Shown here in pieces: positions 9,416-20,983 of a stretch of DNA of 29,063 bases; the first letter of the stretch is position 1; each line of letters starts with the position of its first letter. Source of the stretch: Flammeovirgaceae bacterium (GTDB lineage: Bacteria > Bacteroidota > Bacteroidia > Cytophagales > Cyclobacteriaceae); contig JADJMA010000017.1 of the NCBI GenBank assembly GCA_016709845.1, positions 1 through 29,063 on the forward strand, read 5' to 3'. The notes beneath the pieces were generated by a model, which saw only the letters and a program-made list of their open reading frames with translations, was not told the DNA's origin and searched no databases. The position numbers and the translations under genes are program-made.

Positions 9416-9958
9416 ATGAAAAAGGAACTGATAAGAAAATCACTTGAGACAGGAGAACTTCAATTGACTCCTTCACAAAAAGAGGGACACTATGCAATTG
9501 TGATTGCATTGTTAATCATCCCGACAGTTTTTCTTTTCTTTTTAATAAAAAACCTAATCACAAATGACTCTGACAAAATTAAACCTGAATTATTAATTAT
9601 CGGGATAATTGCTTGCGGACTAGGTTTTCTAGTATACAGACTTCAAAAAAAAAGACTAAGATTTGTGAGAGTTGACACTAAACTCGACCGAGACCAGTTG
9701 AATAGAATAATTGAACTCACGGGGGAAGAATTAAAGTGGATGCCATTCTACGTTGACGACCAAATTATTATCGCAAAGACATTCCCTGGATTTTGGTCCG
9801 GTAGCTGGGGAGAGCAAATAACAATAATGTTCGACAATGGGAGAATCTTGATGAACAGTATTTGTGACCCTGACAAAAAGAGTTCCGTATTTTCCAACGG
9901 ACGAAATACAAAGAATATAAACTTGTTAGTGGAACGAGTAAAGGCCGCCAGCCGCTAA
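9416..9958 (+). CDS. Two-helix membrane protein of unknown function
   Basis: This intact 180-residue gene encodes an inner-membrane protein. There is a short cytoplasmic N-terminus (MKKELIRKSLETGELQLTP), helix 1 at about residues 25-47 (IVIALLIIPTVFLFFLIKNL), helix 2 at about 59-76 (LLIIGIIACGLGFLVYRLQ), then a positively charged turn and a soluble C-terminal domain. That domain (residues 80-180) contains RDQLNRIIELTGEELKWMP, AKTFPGFWSGSWGEQITIM and a predicted mixed fold. I do not recognise the family. It lies between an IS element and a strong terminator, alone on its strand. Its stop codon is inside the element starting GCCGCTAACA, which suggests gene and element travel together. Confidence 0.75.
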   Translation: MKKELIRKSLETGELQLTPSQKEGHYAIVIALLIIPTVFLFFLIKNLITNDSDKIKPELLIIGIIACGLGFLVYRLQKKRLRFVRVDTKLDRDQLNRIIELTGEELKWMPFYVDDQIIIAKTFPGFWSGSWGEQITIMFDNGRILMNSICDPDKKSSVFSNGRNTKNINLLVERVKAASR

Positions 9959-9990
9959 CAAAATGTTGCGCAATGGTTTATCCCGGCTAT
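9945..9990 (+). repeat. Partial attC-like/hairpin element overlapping the stop of the membrane protein
   Basis: GCCGCTAACA, then GCGCAATGG about 10 bases later, overlaps the last codons and stop of the preceding gene. The pattern matches the left arm of the element at 6043 (GCCGTCAACA ... CCAATGG) and the one at 21149. Only the left arm can be seen here. Confidence 0.35.
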
Positions 9991-10008
9991 TTCTTACAAT
10001 TCCATTTA

Positions 10009-10036
10009 AAAGGCTGCCCTTTTAAGGGCAGCCTTT
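10009..10036. terminator. Strong bidirectional terminator between convergent genes
   Basis: AAAGGCTGCCCTT and AAGGGCAGCCTTT form a 13-bp perfect stem with a tiny TT loop. It sits between the membrane protein (stop at 9958, plus strand) and the lipoprotein (stop at 10059, minus strand), so it can end transcription from both sides. Confidence 0.85.
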
Positions 10037-10058
10037 CTCGAAAAGAACATTTTAATAT

Positions 10059-11680
10059 TTAGTTCATCACCACAGCTGCCAGTTGCGGACTTGCCGTGAT
10101 ATTACTTTGATTACCGGTGTTGCTTACAAATACTCCATAGATATCAAGTGTACCCTTTGCCGTAAATGGAGAAAAAGTAGGATTTGCAGAATTACCGTTT
10201 GTATTGGTGATACTAATTCTTCCACTCTGCTTATTCTCAACACCGTTAGCCATAGTCCACGTGGCTATTCCATCTTGATCTATTGAAATACTTATAGGCG
10301 CTGCTTCACCAGTATCTATTGCCACAAAGTAAACTTTACCAGTCTGATCTCCACCCGCGTTGGTTTCATTGGCACTCCATTTAATTTGAGTACCCAGGTT
10401 ATAACCACCACCTAAAGTAAAAGTAGGTGCAGGAGGAGTATTTACATCCACAGAGATGCTTCCAGTAGGCACCGGTGCAGGATTTCCTGCTGCGTCTGCG
10501 CCTCCACTAAAGGTAACGGCAAGTGGACCCTGCGTAGCCGGCACTAACGGATCAGCCAATTTGAAAATGTAGATGAGGCTAGCCGATAAGCCATCTGCTG
10601 AAACTGTAAAGGTGCATTTGTAATGGTCTCAAGTCCATGACCGCTGATGGTTGCTTTCACAGCATCAGCCGCTTTGGTACTCATCCTCTCGTTGTAATTG
10701 ACAGTCAGTGTAACGAATTGGTTTTTACCGATAAAATAACTTCCCACATCTTTTGTAATAAGAGGTGTCGTGTTATCCACATTGATAGTCTGCGTTTTAT
10801 CATCCTGAGTCAATTCTACTTCCGCCACGATAGCCGTTGCTCCACTTACAGTAGCGGTTACTGCTCCCGTATAGGAACTTGCGGCCGCTGTATAAATTAC
10901 GTAAAACTCATTCTTCTTCCCTTTGTAGGAAAGAGCCGTTACAGGGCCTGCAGTTCCTGCGGTTGCCGGTACAAAGGAAACACTTGGTGCAGTTTTCATT
11001 TCTGCCTGATTGTATTTGATATGCAGCGTATCACTTACGCCACCCTTCAATGGAACTACTATTCCTTTCACCCCGAGCATTTTTGTTGTAGCTATGGGCA
11101 CAAAGTCTGCCACATCGTTGGCACAATAGGTCAGGTTCATGGCGGGTTGGAAGATAACGCTCTCGAACAAACTGGTGTTGGTGGCTGCAGAAGCAAGTAC
11201 CTTTGATCCGTCCTTCAACAGGATATCGCTGGTAATCTTGATATCTGAAGTTAACAAATTCTCAGTAGCTGTAGCATCCAGGTTCAATGCAGCTAAAATG
11301 GTTGCCAGGGGTACAGAAACTTTTCCTCGTTTATACCTTGCTCCACTCGGAATTGCAAATGCACTTGCTGGCACAGTAGCTACCAGTACCCGTGCTATAC
11401 TGGGTGTGGCTGCATATACTTGTACTTCTTGTAGCACTTCCTGGTCTTCTGCAAGAAAGTCTGCATCATAACTGAACACCTCATCACCAATTATATTATT
11501 CTTATAAAAACTATTGGTGCACCCTGTTGCATTCAGATTATTCACGGCATCTCCCCGCAATGCGAGTAGAATTCCCTTCTTTACCTCATTAGAATCCAGC
11601 GGATCTTTTGACTCGTCCACACAGGCTAGAGTAAACCCCAGTAATAGTAAGATGGTCAATTTATTTATATATTTTTTCAT
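10059..11680 (-). CDS. SusD-linked cell-surface lipoprotein with Ig-like repeats, one frame break
   Basis: This lipoprotein of about 540 residues is the third gene of the SusC-SusD operon. It begins MKKYINKLTILLLLGFTLAC, with lipobox FTLAC cleaved before Cys20. After a spacer and an alpha/beta region it is made of beta-rich segments with Ig-like or cadherin-like character (PSVSFVPATAGTAGPVTAL, TLTVNYNERMSTKAADAV, APTFTLGGGYNLGTQIKW). Its start is 18 bases from the SusD stop. One frame break lies near 10545-10560; the two frames overlap there. The protein ends LAAVVMN. Proteins in this position often bind the same ligand as the SusCD complex at the cell surface. The ligand cannot be read from sequence. 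A strong terminator follows the gene. Confidence 0.75.
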
Positions 11681-11698
11681 TGATCTTTCTTTAGTTGG

Positions 11699-13375
11699 TT
11701 AACGCAATTCAGGACCGTTCACATTCCAGAATACCCTGGTGGTGTTGTCTGGCTTCTGCTCTACTGAACCATTTAGGTTCACAAAATTTGCCGGATAGAC
11801 CATTGAGTATACAAACCCACCTTCTGAACCTTCTACCGCACGTGTAGGCTGCATCAATTTAGGTGAGCCTGTTCTGCGATACAAATTGTACGCTTCAAGG
11901 CCATTACCCCAAAGCGATTTGTAATATTCTTTCAAAATGATATCCTGCTTATCAGCGGTTATATCATGAAAGCTCCTAACGTGGCTGTATACGTTACCTC
12001 AGAAGGCTCAAGCCCTGCAGGGAGTGATTGCCCTAATGCGTTAGAGAAACTACGCACTCGCGTAATTGACTTCTTTACTCCACTTAGCATTAGATCCTTG
12101 GCAGCAGCCGGGTTTGATTTCAAACGTATTGCTACCTCCGCTTTCATGAAGTCGGTAAACCAGCTCATATAAATAGGTTCTATACCCGCACCATTTCCAC
12201 CTTGACCTAGTTTTGTTGTGCTACCATAATTTGGATCTCCATCATTTAAATCGATACGACCACCGGCAGGGTAGCGCCCATCGCAGTAAGTGCATTACCA
12301 TCTGCAGGGCTACCATCTGCATTTCCATGGTCGCGACCATAAAATCCGGGCTCAAAGGTACAGAAGGGTTGTCCTTCAGCTACATAATGAGGGGGTGCCG
12401 CTGTCAACGCACAAGGAACAGATTCGTTATCATCTGCCAGCATCCGTGCTTTGGAGCCTGCCTGACGATAAAAATAATATCTCCAACGTGGGTCCTGAAC
12501 TCCAAGGTTTGGATCACGATACACCTGGAACATAAAATAATTTCCTATGTATATTCCAGTACCTCCATTTATGCTATAAGAACTCTGATAGCTCGAGTTC
12601 CTTGAAATGGAAGGAACTGATGCAGTTCCATACTTGTAGGTAAACTCCTCAGCATCGGTGTCGATTAGGTCATTGGCAGCAATTAAAGCATCTATTGCAG
12701 CTACGGCCGTTGCATTCGAAGTCATTGATGATAAGTTAAGCTGTGCTTTTAATTCCAATGAATTAGCCAGTGTAGTCCATTTTTACGATCTCCATTAAAG
12801 TAAATATCGCGGGACAAACCTGTGCCTGCTGTATTGGCGAGGTCGGTTCTTGCTTCTGCTAGCAAAGCAATACAAGCTGCGTAAATGGTAGCGCCACTTT
12901 CCGTTTCGGGATTAAAAATTACCTCATTACCCTTTAGGGCCTGGGTAAAGGGAACATCGCCATACACATCTACTAAAGTCAGGTACACGTACGCTTTCAA
13001 AATCTTTGCCACACCCAGGTGAACATTTTGCTCGCTCGCGTCTACCAAAGGAATCAGGGTCTCAACATTAACCAATATCTTTTGATAGGCATCCTGCCAA
13101 ATGCCATTCTGCTCTGGGGGTGAATAGGCTCTTTTATAGGTATTCGCTCCCGTCATTGCCCTCATCCTTACCAGCTCAGACACACTCCGCACATTCACAG
13201 CTGCTACTTTGGCGAAAAATAAACCAAAGTCGGTTTGAATCTTATTCATTAGCAAATCGGGATTGGCATCATCAATACCCACCTCATTGGGGTTATCCAA
13301 ATCCCGGGTCATATCGCAAGACATGACTATCGCCATGACTGCAATAACACTTAATATTTTATATCTCATTTTCAT
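11699..13375 (-). CDS. SusD/RagB-family nutrient-binding outer-membrane lipoprotein, frame-broken
   Basis: This is the surface lipoprotein that caps a SusC transporter and binds its ligand. I chose ATG at 13375 (MKMRYKILSVIAVMAIVMSC, lipobox IVMSC); an in-frame TTG at 13381 is less likely. The SusD-like N-terminal region has DLDNPNEVGIDDANPDLLMN, then the TPR-like helices KILKAYVYLTLVDVYGDVPF, the strongest family signature. The rest continues in three more frames: 12758-12246 (LDATATE-free helical stretch then YYFYRQAGSKARMLADD), 12168-11959 (FMKAEVAIRLKSNPAAA) and 11935-11699 (GNGLEAYNLYRRTGSP). Total about 558 residues, normal for the family. It lies 15 bases after the SusC stop. Confidence 0.85.
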
Positions 13376-13389
13376 AGTCAACTTCTAGT

Positions 13390-16300
13390 TTAGAATGTTA
13401 ATCTCAGGTTTACTCCATATCTCCTTGCCGAAGGACCACCAAGGAATTCAAATCCTGCACCGTTACCGGTTCCAAATGGTGTGCGGTCAAAATCGACATG
13501 GGTATACTTTGGTGTATTCAAGGAACGGAACCACAAATTGTTTCCTACCAATGAAATGTTAGCACTGCGGATCGACAGTTTTGAAATAAGACTTTGAGGA
13601 ATATTATAACTTAAAGAAACCTCCTGAAGTCTGATTCGGGTGGCATCATATATTGCCCTGTCCTGTGGGTTTTTTTCCAATACTGACTGGGTATAGAAAA
13701 CTCCTGCGGTAGTTAATATTCCATCATTGACTGACCCATCCGACTCTTTACACCAGGAAGAATCAATGGCAAGCCTGGATCAAAATCCTCAAGATCCTTT
13801 GTCACACCACGCCCTATGAGTGCAGCTACAGCCGAAGAAAACATATCTCCTCCATGTACATAATTCACCTGAAAAGCAAAAGTGATTCCTTTCCAAGTTA
13901 CGTCAGAAAAAAAGTGACCCTAACCAATCCGGATTAGGATCTCCCACGATATATAGATCTGGAGTAAGAACATAATTATTGTCCCCATCGGTTAAGCGCT
14001 GATCGGCATCATTGCGCTGTACCTTTTGTCCTTTGATCACGTTGAAAGGTTGCCCTCTATGGCAAAATTTCCTAAGTCAGAACTGCCTGATATTAAAATT
14101 TCCTTAGAGCCTTCTGGTAAACTCACTACTTTACTTACATTCTTTGTGAAATTTCCTCTCAGATTCCAAACTACGGCCCTGCGAATAGGCGTAACGGTCA
14201 GTCCCAATTCTACCCTTTGTTGGTTATCTCCCCTGCGTTGATCAAAGTTTGCGTGTAACCAGTAGACGGATCTAACTGTCGTGCTAAAATCTGATCTTTT
14301 GCACTTCTGTTATAGTAAGACAGATCCAGTTTGACAAGATTCTCCAAAAGCTGGGCTTCCAATCCAAACTCAAGCCCCTTGTAATTCAGGCTTAAGGTTG
14401 CTATTAGCCAAACGGTAATTTTGTCCCTGTACGGGTACATTACCACGCATCACTTTGATAAGAGGCTACAATTGGCAGTATAGCCCTTGTGTTATACGGA
14501 TCAGGGAAATTTGCTGAAGTTCCGTATCCTGCCCGTATCTTCAGAAAGTCTAGCACGCCTGCGCCAAAATTAGGGAAGGCAGCTGTAGGAATAAATGAAG
14601 CACTGGCACCAGGGTAGAATAAGCTATTGTTTCCCTTTTCCAGCGTAGTAGACCAGTCATTTCTTCCAGTCACGTTCAGGTCCAGAAAGTTTTTGTATCC
14701 CAGACCAGCATCAAAATAAGCACCGTACCAGCTTCTTCTGTTTGTGGAGTTCAAATTATTGCCCCTGAAATCCCGCGAAGTAGTGCTGGCGAAATTGCGG
14801 TGTTCCATCAAGCCAAATACGATTTGTTGGCTGCTCTCAAGACCTGATTGCACGAACTCATCTGTCCGTGCATTATATCCAAGGATACCATTCAATTCCA
14901 GGTCTGGAGTTAGATCTTTCTGAACATTGGCAATGAAGGAGTGATCAAGTATGGTGTTGTTCACGTTCACTGTTCTGTATATTCCAGTACCAATGATGGA
15001 TAAGTCATTTCCTACAGAGCCCTTTTGTATCTCATACGTTTGTCTCTCGCCATACGTATCTAAACCCAATCGGTAACTTACTTTCAACCAATCGGCCACT
15101 TCATAATTGAAACTAATATTGGAGAAGAAACGATTAGTAAGTGACGTTTGAATTGTATTGTTTAGAATCCACCGTGGATTGACGATACCGTTTGTATTTC
15201 TGTAATACACGTTACCTCCGGTAACAGGATCTTGATAAGGCCAGTTGGTGATATCAAGATTCCTTGGGGTAAAGAACAGATTAGAAAATATCGAAGGACC
15301 ACCCAGGGAATTGTTACCCTTACCCGGAGCGGATGGAGGATTCGAAGTAAGATCGTACATAGTTAAATGTGCTACTCATTTTAAGTTTACGGGTAAGGTT
15401 GGCATTGCCACCCAACGAAAAATTATCGCGTTGCACATTATTATGTTCTATATACCCCTTTTCATCAAGGTGACTGTATGCAAAATTAAGGTTCCCAAAT
15501 TCTGAGCTTCCACCTAAGCTGAGCGAAGTATTTGATGAGGTTCCTTTCCGAAACATATCCTTTACGTTGTTTGGATAGGCTTTAGGAATGTATCCACTAG
15601 CCTGAGCAAACTCAGGAAATTCGGGAAACTTTGCACGCCACTCCAAAAGGATGAGGAGGTGTTTTACCACCAGATGTTATTGGAGATGTTCCATCAAATA
15701 CATTTCCCCAGTTACTAAAAAACTCTCCGTAATCTCCATCAAATCCATTTCCCCATTTGTTTTGGAATTCGGGTAAGATAGCCTCAGTAACAAAAAAAGA
15801 CTGGCTTAGTGATGCGTCAAATTTTCTTGCGTTTTATTATGCGATCCGGTCTTGGTAGTTACCAAAATCACACCATTGCGGCCCAAGGAGCCATACAAGG
15901 TGGTGGCACTCAATCCGCGCAAAATGTTAATGCTTTCCACGTTGTTGGGATCCAAATCAAAAAAACGATTCGGTCCAATCTGGCCATCTACATAGTCTTT
16001 GTTTGAGTCATTGTTACCTGTGTTAATCGGTACACCATCTACTATCCATAGCGGTTGTGTATTTCCAGACACAGAACTGATACCACGGATATTGATCTTA
16101 GATCCTGATCCGGCTATTCCGGAAGAATTTAAAATCTGAACCCTGGGGGAACGGCCTTGAAGTGCACGACCCAAATCTGGCTCCGGCTTGTTGGCAAGAT
16201 CAGAACCAGAAACAGTTGTAGAAGCATAACCCAGTGCCTTACGATCACGCTCAATACCCTGGGCTGTCACTACTACTTCTGTGAGTTGCTGCACGTCCAT

Positions 16301-16585
16301 GGTCATTTGTGCATCAATAACAGCACGCTGTGCCATGTTGATCTCCTGTGTGGTAAAACCAATAAAGGAAAATACTAAAGTGCCTCCTGTTTCAGGGACA
16401 CTTAGTTGATAGTTACCCTCAGTATTGGTAACCACTCCATTCGTAGTTCCTTTCAGAACCACGTTAACTCCCGGGAGTGCCGAGCCATCTTCCTGGGCCG
16501 TCACTTTCCCGGAAACTATTCGTTCTTGTGCCCATACATTGGACACAAAAGCGAATGAGAAGCATACTAGTAAAAACTTCATCAT
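13390..16585 (-). CDS. SusC/RagA-family TonB-linked outer-membrane transporter, frame-broken
   Basis: This is a TonB-dependent outer-membrane channel for sugars or peptides, about 1,065 residues in all. It begins MMKFLLVCFSFAFVSNVWAQ, a Sec signal peptide. A carboxypeptidase-regulatory-like domain follows (VSGKVTAQEDGSALPGVNVV to about residue 95). Then come the SusC hinge LTEVVVTAQGIERD and the plug (RALQGRSPRVQILNSSGIAG, KINIRGISSVSGN, PLWIVDGVPIN). The barrel strands lie in pieces at 15670-15320, 15360-14440, 14446-14210 and 13680-13390, with the least readable stretch at 13680-14210. The last residues YGVNLRLTF end in Phe, as expected of an outer-membrane barrel. The neighbouring SusD gene confirms the pair. 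No polysaccharide enzyme adjoins the operon, so the substrate could be peptide or glycan. Confidence 0.9.
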
Positions 16586-16911
16586 AGATTGTAGTTAGGT
16601 TAGGTGAAAATTGAATAATAATTACTCATTAAGTTTAAGCAATACTTCGGCATTACGGAATTAGAAAGAAATTAGATTTGGACCACTCAAATGATTTATA
16701 AAATACAGAAGCAACTAAAAAAACAATGATGCTTTTCAAATTATTACCGCTTGCGAGCCATTTTAACCTATCATCTATTTCATGTATAAATTTTACTCAC
16801 CTAATCAATAAAAATTTTTTTACAAACGGACTGAATTCAATTTGGGGTTGAATCAAAATTATATCGGAGTCGGTCAAGTTTGAATTACTGGATAATGTAA
16901 TTGAACGGTAC

Positions 16912-16932
16912 TGTAAACTTATTTTAGGACGA
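16912..16932 (+). repeat. Outlying copy of the TGTAAA...GGAC motif
   Basis: TGTAAACTTATTTTAGGACG closely matches the third unit of the array at 21047 (TGTAAACTTTTTCAGGACG). It is 20 bases left of a GGAGT repeat copy, so both repeat types occur together here as they do near 20877-21124. Confidence 0.5.
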
Positions 16933-16951
16933 GGGACCTAATTTTAATGGT

Positions 16952-16980
16952 GGAGTTCATAGCGAGACTTCGCAGAGAGA
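16952..16980 (+). repeat. Dispersed GGAGT...GAGACT intergenic repeat
   Basis: It reads GGAGTTCATAGC, then GAGACTTCGCAGAG. It is preceded by AATTTTAATGGT and followed by a GA-rich run. It lies downstream of the propeller gene and upstream of susC. Confidence 0.55.
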
Positions 16981-17020
16981 GAGAGAGATCAAATACAACT
17001 AAAATGTATTTTAAAACACA

Positions 17021-17050
17021 AAAGCATCAGAACTAATTTCTGATGCCTTT
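17021..17050 (-). terminator. Terminator of the VPS10/BNR propeller gene
   Basis: On the minus strand GCATCAGAA and TTCTGATGC form a 9-bp stem with a 5-base loop. AAAG/CTTT extends it with one mismatch, and TTTTGTGTTTT follows. It begins 23 bases after the gene's stop. Confidence 0.8.
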
Positions 17051-17072
17051 GCAATAATTATTTAACACTATT

Positions 17073-20000
17073 TCAGTTCTTCTTTTCCAAATTGATTTTC
17101 TGATCAGGAAGTTTATTGTTGATTTGCGGCAGTTGCTTCTCTAAAAGCGTAGTGTACTCTTGCTGCACCTTTACCATCCTGTCTTTCAATACCCCATACA
17201 CTTCTCCTTGTTGGTTGGTAGGTTTAAAATCAACACCGTTGGCCGTAATGTCACTGGCCAAAGCGCTTAGCCTTCCATACAACTGCATGGGCGAGCGGAA
17301 AGCATCTTCGCGCGCGCCTGTCAGATGAATGTCATATAGTTTTGCAGAGATGCCTTCTGCTTGCGTCTGCATGGCAATCAGTTCTTTCTGCAGTTTCGCA
17401 TTTTTGGTTGTTGGAATTAAATCCCCAAGCTCTTTACGAATCCATTCCATTCTGTCAATCATTTCAACAACCGTATTCATAGCATCTCTCAATTGCAGCG
17501 AGAACTGTACGTTCTTGAATCTCTTGCTCCGTTCCGGTGGTGTTCGGATCTTTCAACACATCAAAAGATTCTGAAAATTCCTTATTGTCTATTTTGATTT
17601 TGGCCGTGTATTTTCCTGGCGCTGCACGCGGCCCCAACTGTCCTTTCCACAAATCAATATCCCAGGTTACCAAGGGTCTCCATCCCTCACCATTCATTTC
17701 TACACACGGTCTGCCGGGAGGTTTCGTTCTCAGTTTTGGCTTGAAGGTAGGTTCATAACGCAAATCCACCATACCCTGTTGATGCCCGCTTTGTTTTCCT
17801 TTTAAGGAACGCACTAACTCGTTCTTGTCGTTGTAAATTTCAATTTGAACTCCACCCACTGAATCCTTGAGGTAATAATTCATAGGAGTTCCATAAGGGG
17901 GATTGCTTCCGGAGTTAAGACTGGGGGCATCCGTTTTAATTGCCTCTACTTCCTGAAAACGATAGGCTTTACGAATGTTAAAAACATAACTGGGTTGTTG
18001 CGCTGCTGCTGCATATTCTCTCAAGAAAGAAATATCGTCCATGATATAGTAGCCGCGACCATAAGTGGCTACTACCAGGTCATCAAAATTTTCCTGAATG
18101 GTAAGCCAATAAATTGGAGCGGGGGGCAAATTATTTCTAAGCAACATCCAGTCCTTCCCATCGTTGAATGACACATACAATCCATTGTCTGTTCCTGCAT
18201 AGAGCAATCCCTTTTGCTTGGGGTCTTCACGCACCACATGAACAAAGCTTAAGATTGATTTCGGAATGCCATTACTAATTCTGGTCCATGTTTTTCCAAA
18301 GTCCGATGTTTTAAAAATATAAGGATCGAAGTCTCCCATTTGGTGCATATCCAAGGAGATATAGGCTGTGCCTGCATCATAGCGAGAAGGTTCGATGTTG
18401 GCTATCGTTCCCTCAGGAGGCATGTTAATGTTTTTAGAAACATTCGTCCATGTCTTTTCCTCCATCTTGTGTCAGATTTACTTGTCCATCATTAGAGCCT
18501 GTCCAAATCAAATCTTTTTTAATCTTTGATTCTTCAATGGCAAAAGTGTAGCAAATCGAAAGTCATCAGGTTATCGATAGCAATTCCGCCAGAGTTCTGT
18601 TGATGCGATTTATCATTGGATGTTAAATCCGGACTAATGGTTTGCCAGCTTTGGCCTTCATCATCCGTTTTGTGAACATATTGACTACCCACATATACCC
18701 TGTGCTGCGTATGAGGTGAATGAGACAAAGGGAAATTCCAATGCCAACGGTATTTTAAATCTGCAGGAGTCCATCCATATCCACTCTCAGGCCACACCCT
18801 TACTTCACGCGAGTGCCCGGTTCTTAAATCATTTCGTTGTAAACCTCCATCATAGCAACCTGACCAAATAATATTGTCATCAAAAGGATCAGGGCGGCAA
18901 AGCCACTCTCACAACCTCCTACTCCTTTCCACAATCCTAAGGGAATATATCCCTGCATGCTGTTGCTTGGTCCACGGTACGACCAACCATCCTGACGGTT
19001 GCCATAGACAAAATACGGTATCTTGTTGTCCACTTCTACATGGTACATCTGTGCAATGGGAAGTACTACACGCATAAAAGTTTTTCCTCGGTTGAGGGAG
19101 ATACTGGCACAACCATCGTGGGCTACCATCATCCTATTCGCATTCAATGGATCGATCCACATATCGTGATTATCGCCACCTCCGCGTGGAGGTCTTTTCT
19201 CCAAAGTTTTACCTCCATCCAATGATTGGCTAAAGCGCACACTCATAAAATAAAGTTCATCCGGATTATCTGTAGAAACCGCCATGCGTGTATAATAAGG
19301 TGCACGCTCTGCCATATCGTGGTTGTTGCTCATGAGCTGCCATGTTTCTCCACTATCATCCGATCTATAAAGAAGAGGACTCTTTTCTTCAAACAGCGCA
19401 TATACCCTTTAGAGTTACTTTGAGCAACCACTACGTTAGTCTTTCCTACGGGTTGTTTTACCTCCAGGTAGCCCCTTTGTATTCATTGGCTCCCAGGTAT
19501 CACCACCGTCAGTAGAGCGATAGATACCTCCACCTTCGCCACCACTGGTTAGCCCCCAGGTGTTGATGTGGATAGACCACATGGCTGCAAATAAAATATT
19601 TGGATTTTGAGGGTCTATGGCAAGATCAGCTGCTCCTGTATTTTCATCTACAAAAAGTACGCGCTGCCAGGTTTTGCCTCCATCTTTGGTGCGATAGACA
19701 CCGCGGTCTTGCTGCGGGCCATACGTATGGCCTAAGGCAGCAGCATAAACAATGTTTTCATTTTTTGGATGGACAACAACACGTCCTATGCGTCCTGTTT
19801 TTTCAAGCCCCATATTCTTCCAGGTTTTACCGGCATCTTTAGAAAGATAAATACCGTTACCTATAGAATGCGCGGGTCTGATAATAAATGTTTCTCCGGT
19901 ACCTACCCAAACATGGGAAGGGATCTGTAGGTGCTAAAGCCACAGAACCAATTGATGATACCTCTTGATTATCAAAAATTGGCTTCCATGTTACACCGCC

Positions 20001-20222
20001 ATCATCTGTTTTAAACAAACCACCGGAAGCAGCCCCAATGTAATTCACCATTGGATTGCCGGGCTCACCGGCAATGGCTATGGCACGATTACCCTCAGGG
20101 CCAATGAAGCGGTATTCCATTTTACTAAATACCGCAGGGTCAATTTTTTGTGCTTGTGCACCTAATGCCAATAGCATGAGCAGTCCAGGCCATTGCATTT
20201 TTTGAAGAATAAATTTTATCAT
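17073..20222 (-). CDS. Exported VPS10/BNR beta-propeller protein (sortilin-like, glycosyl-hydrolase-annotated), frame-broken
   Basis: This large exported protein of about 1,050 residues begins MIKFILQKMQWPGLLMLLAL with cleavage after GAQAQ. It then shows many BNR/Asp-box blades: GGLFKTDDGGVTWKPIF, GVYRTKDGGKTWQRV, GIYRSTDGGDTWEPM, SLDGGKTLEKRP, TDDEGQSWQTI, KTSDFGKTWTRI and SFNDGKDWMLLR. They form the two propellers of the VPS10/sortilin-like family, often labelled glycosyl hydrolase in databases. After the last blade (VVATYGRGYYIMDD) comes a beta-sandwich domain (APGKYTAKIKIDNKEFSESF) and a helical C-terminus (VVEMIDRMEWIRKELGD...NLEKKN). Frame breaks lie near 19840, 19420, 18820, 18500 and 17480. 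No catalytic residues can be assigned. A role in binding or hydrolysing polymers outside the cell is inferred only. Confidence 0.85.
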
Positions 20223-20407
20223 AACATTAGATTAAGCATTTCACAATAAGCCGATAATCTATGGAATTATTCGTAATCAGGGTACATCAAATGGGTTGAT
20301 CGGTCGAAATGAATTATAAGCAACACCTACTGGATAACCCAGGCAGAGATTGAGCAATGGTTTTGCGAACAGTCCAATTCAGACTACGGATCATAAAAGC
20401 GATGATA

Positions 20408-20815
20408 TTAAAAAAGTTTATAATAAGCCCACTTTAAGAATAACACAAAAAGTAAAAATACTGGGTGATAGATGATAAAGAGGAAAGTCATGGCACTTTC
20501 ACCCGATCCTTCAATTTTTAAAAGTTTTATAAGGGCAGTTATTACTATAAAAATACTCACTAAGTACAGGACGGAGAATCCAAGCGAGTAAAAAAAATAG
20601 CTCCAACCAGGGGAGGCGAAAAAAATTAATATTGAGTTTACAAGAATAAATCCGATGTAAATAAAGCCTGCTATAGTCCAGACATGATCGGCATTTTTGG
20701 GTCCGATAATAAAAATAGTAGGGATGGTTAGGAGTACAAATCCTAACATCTGAACAAAAGGTCTCTGAAGTAGTTCGAGTATCATTTCTGCCATAAATTT
20801 TGTAATATAAAACAT
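20408..20815 (-). CDS. Small multi-spanning membrane protein, unknown function
   Basis: This intact gene encodes up to 135 residues. An in-frame ATG at 20794 (MAEMILELLQRP) is an equally good start and removes seven residues. It has four hydrophobic segments: FVQMLGFVLLTIPTIFII, TIAGFIYIGFILVNSILIFF, SYFFYSLGFSVLYLVSIFIV and MTFLFIIYHPVFLLFVLFLK. No soluble domain or conserved motif is visible and I do not recognise the family. It lies upstream of and on the same strand as the propeller gene, 185 bases away, so a shared transcript is possible but not shown. Repeat elements occupy the 440 bases upstream. Confidence 0.7.
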   Translation of the reverse strand: MFYITKFMAEMILELLQRPFVQMLGFVLLTIPTIFIIGPKNADHVWTIAGFIYIGFILVNSILIFFASPGWSYFFYSLGFSVLYLVSIFIVITALIKLLKIEGSGESAMTFLFIIYHPVFLLFVLFLKWAYYKLF

Positions 20816-20846
20816 CTATTTAATCCTGAATAGTATTCTCGACCCA

Positions 20847-20959
20847 AAATTAGCATTAGAGACTTTTGGAAATGGTGGAGTACGAAGTGAGACTTCGCTA
20901 GGAGAAGGTGCGCGTGGAGGTGGCCTAACAAGATTAACAATTCTTATTCTCAGCGGAGT
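20847..20959 (+). repeat. Composite intergenic element, module order A-B-C
   Basis: Module A (20847-20873) starts AAATTAGCATTAGA and ends CTTTTGGAAAT. Module B (20877-20905) is the GGAGT repeat, here with CGAAGT-GAG-ACTTCG as a perfect 6-bp hairpin. Module C (20943-20959) is CTTATTCTCAGCGGAGT. C partly mirrors B, since the reverse complement of B contains TAGCGAAGTCTC. The same modules occur at 22516-22624 in the order C-A-B. Confidence 0.55.
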
Positions 20960-20983
20960 CTTTTATTTCACACGATAAGCAAA

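Larger units (their letters stand above)
16586..17072. other. 487-base gap upstream of susC
   Basis: This gap holds the minus-strand control region of the SusC operon, but I could not find a clean TTG/TAnnTTTG promoter. It also holds one TGTAAAC...AGGACGAG word at 16912-16932, one GGAGT repeat copy (16952), a short (GA)n run near 16971-16988, and the terminator of the propeller gene (17021-17050). No coding potential is visible. Confidence 0.6.

Noticed and set aside
10637..11206. Plus-strand open frame of 189 codons
   Set aside because: It is cysteine- and histidine-rich shadow sequence opposite the lipoprotein, whose own frame has a signal peptide and operon context.
16971..16988. Simple (GA)n run
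   Set aside because: It is short and next to a repeat copy; there is no sign of a phase-variable gene.
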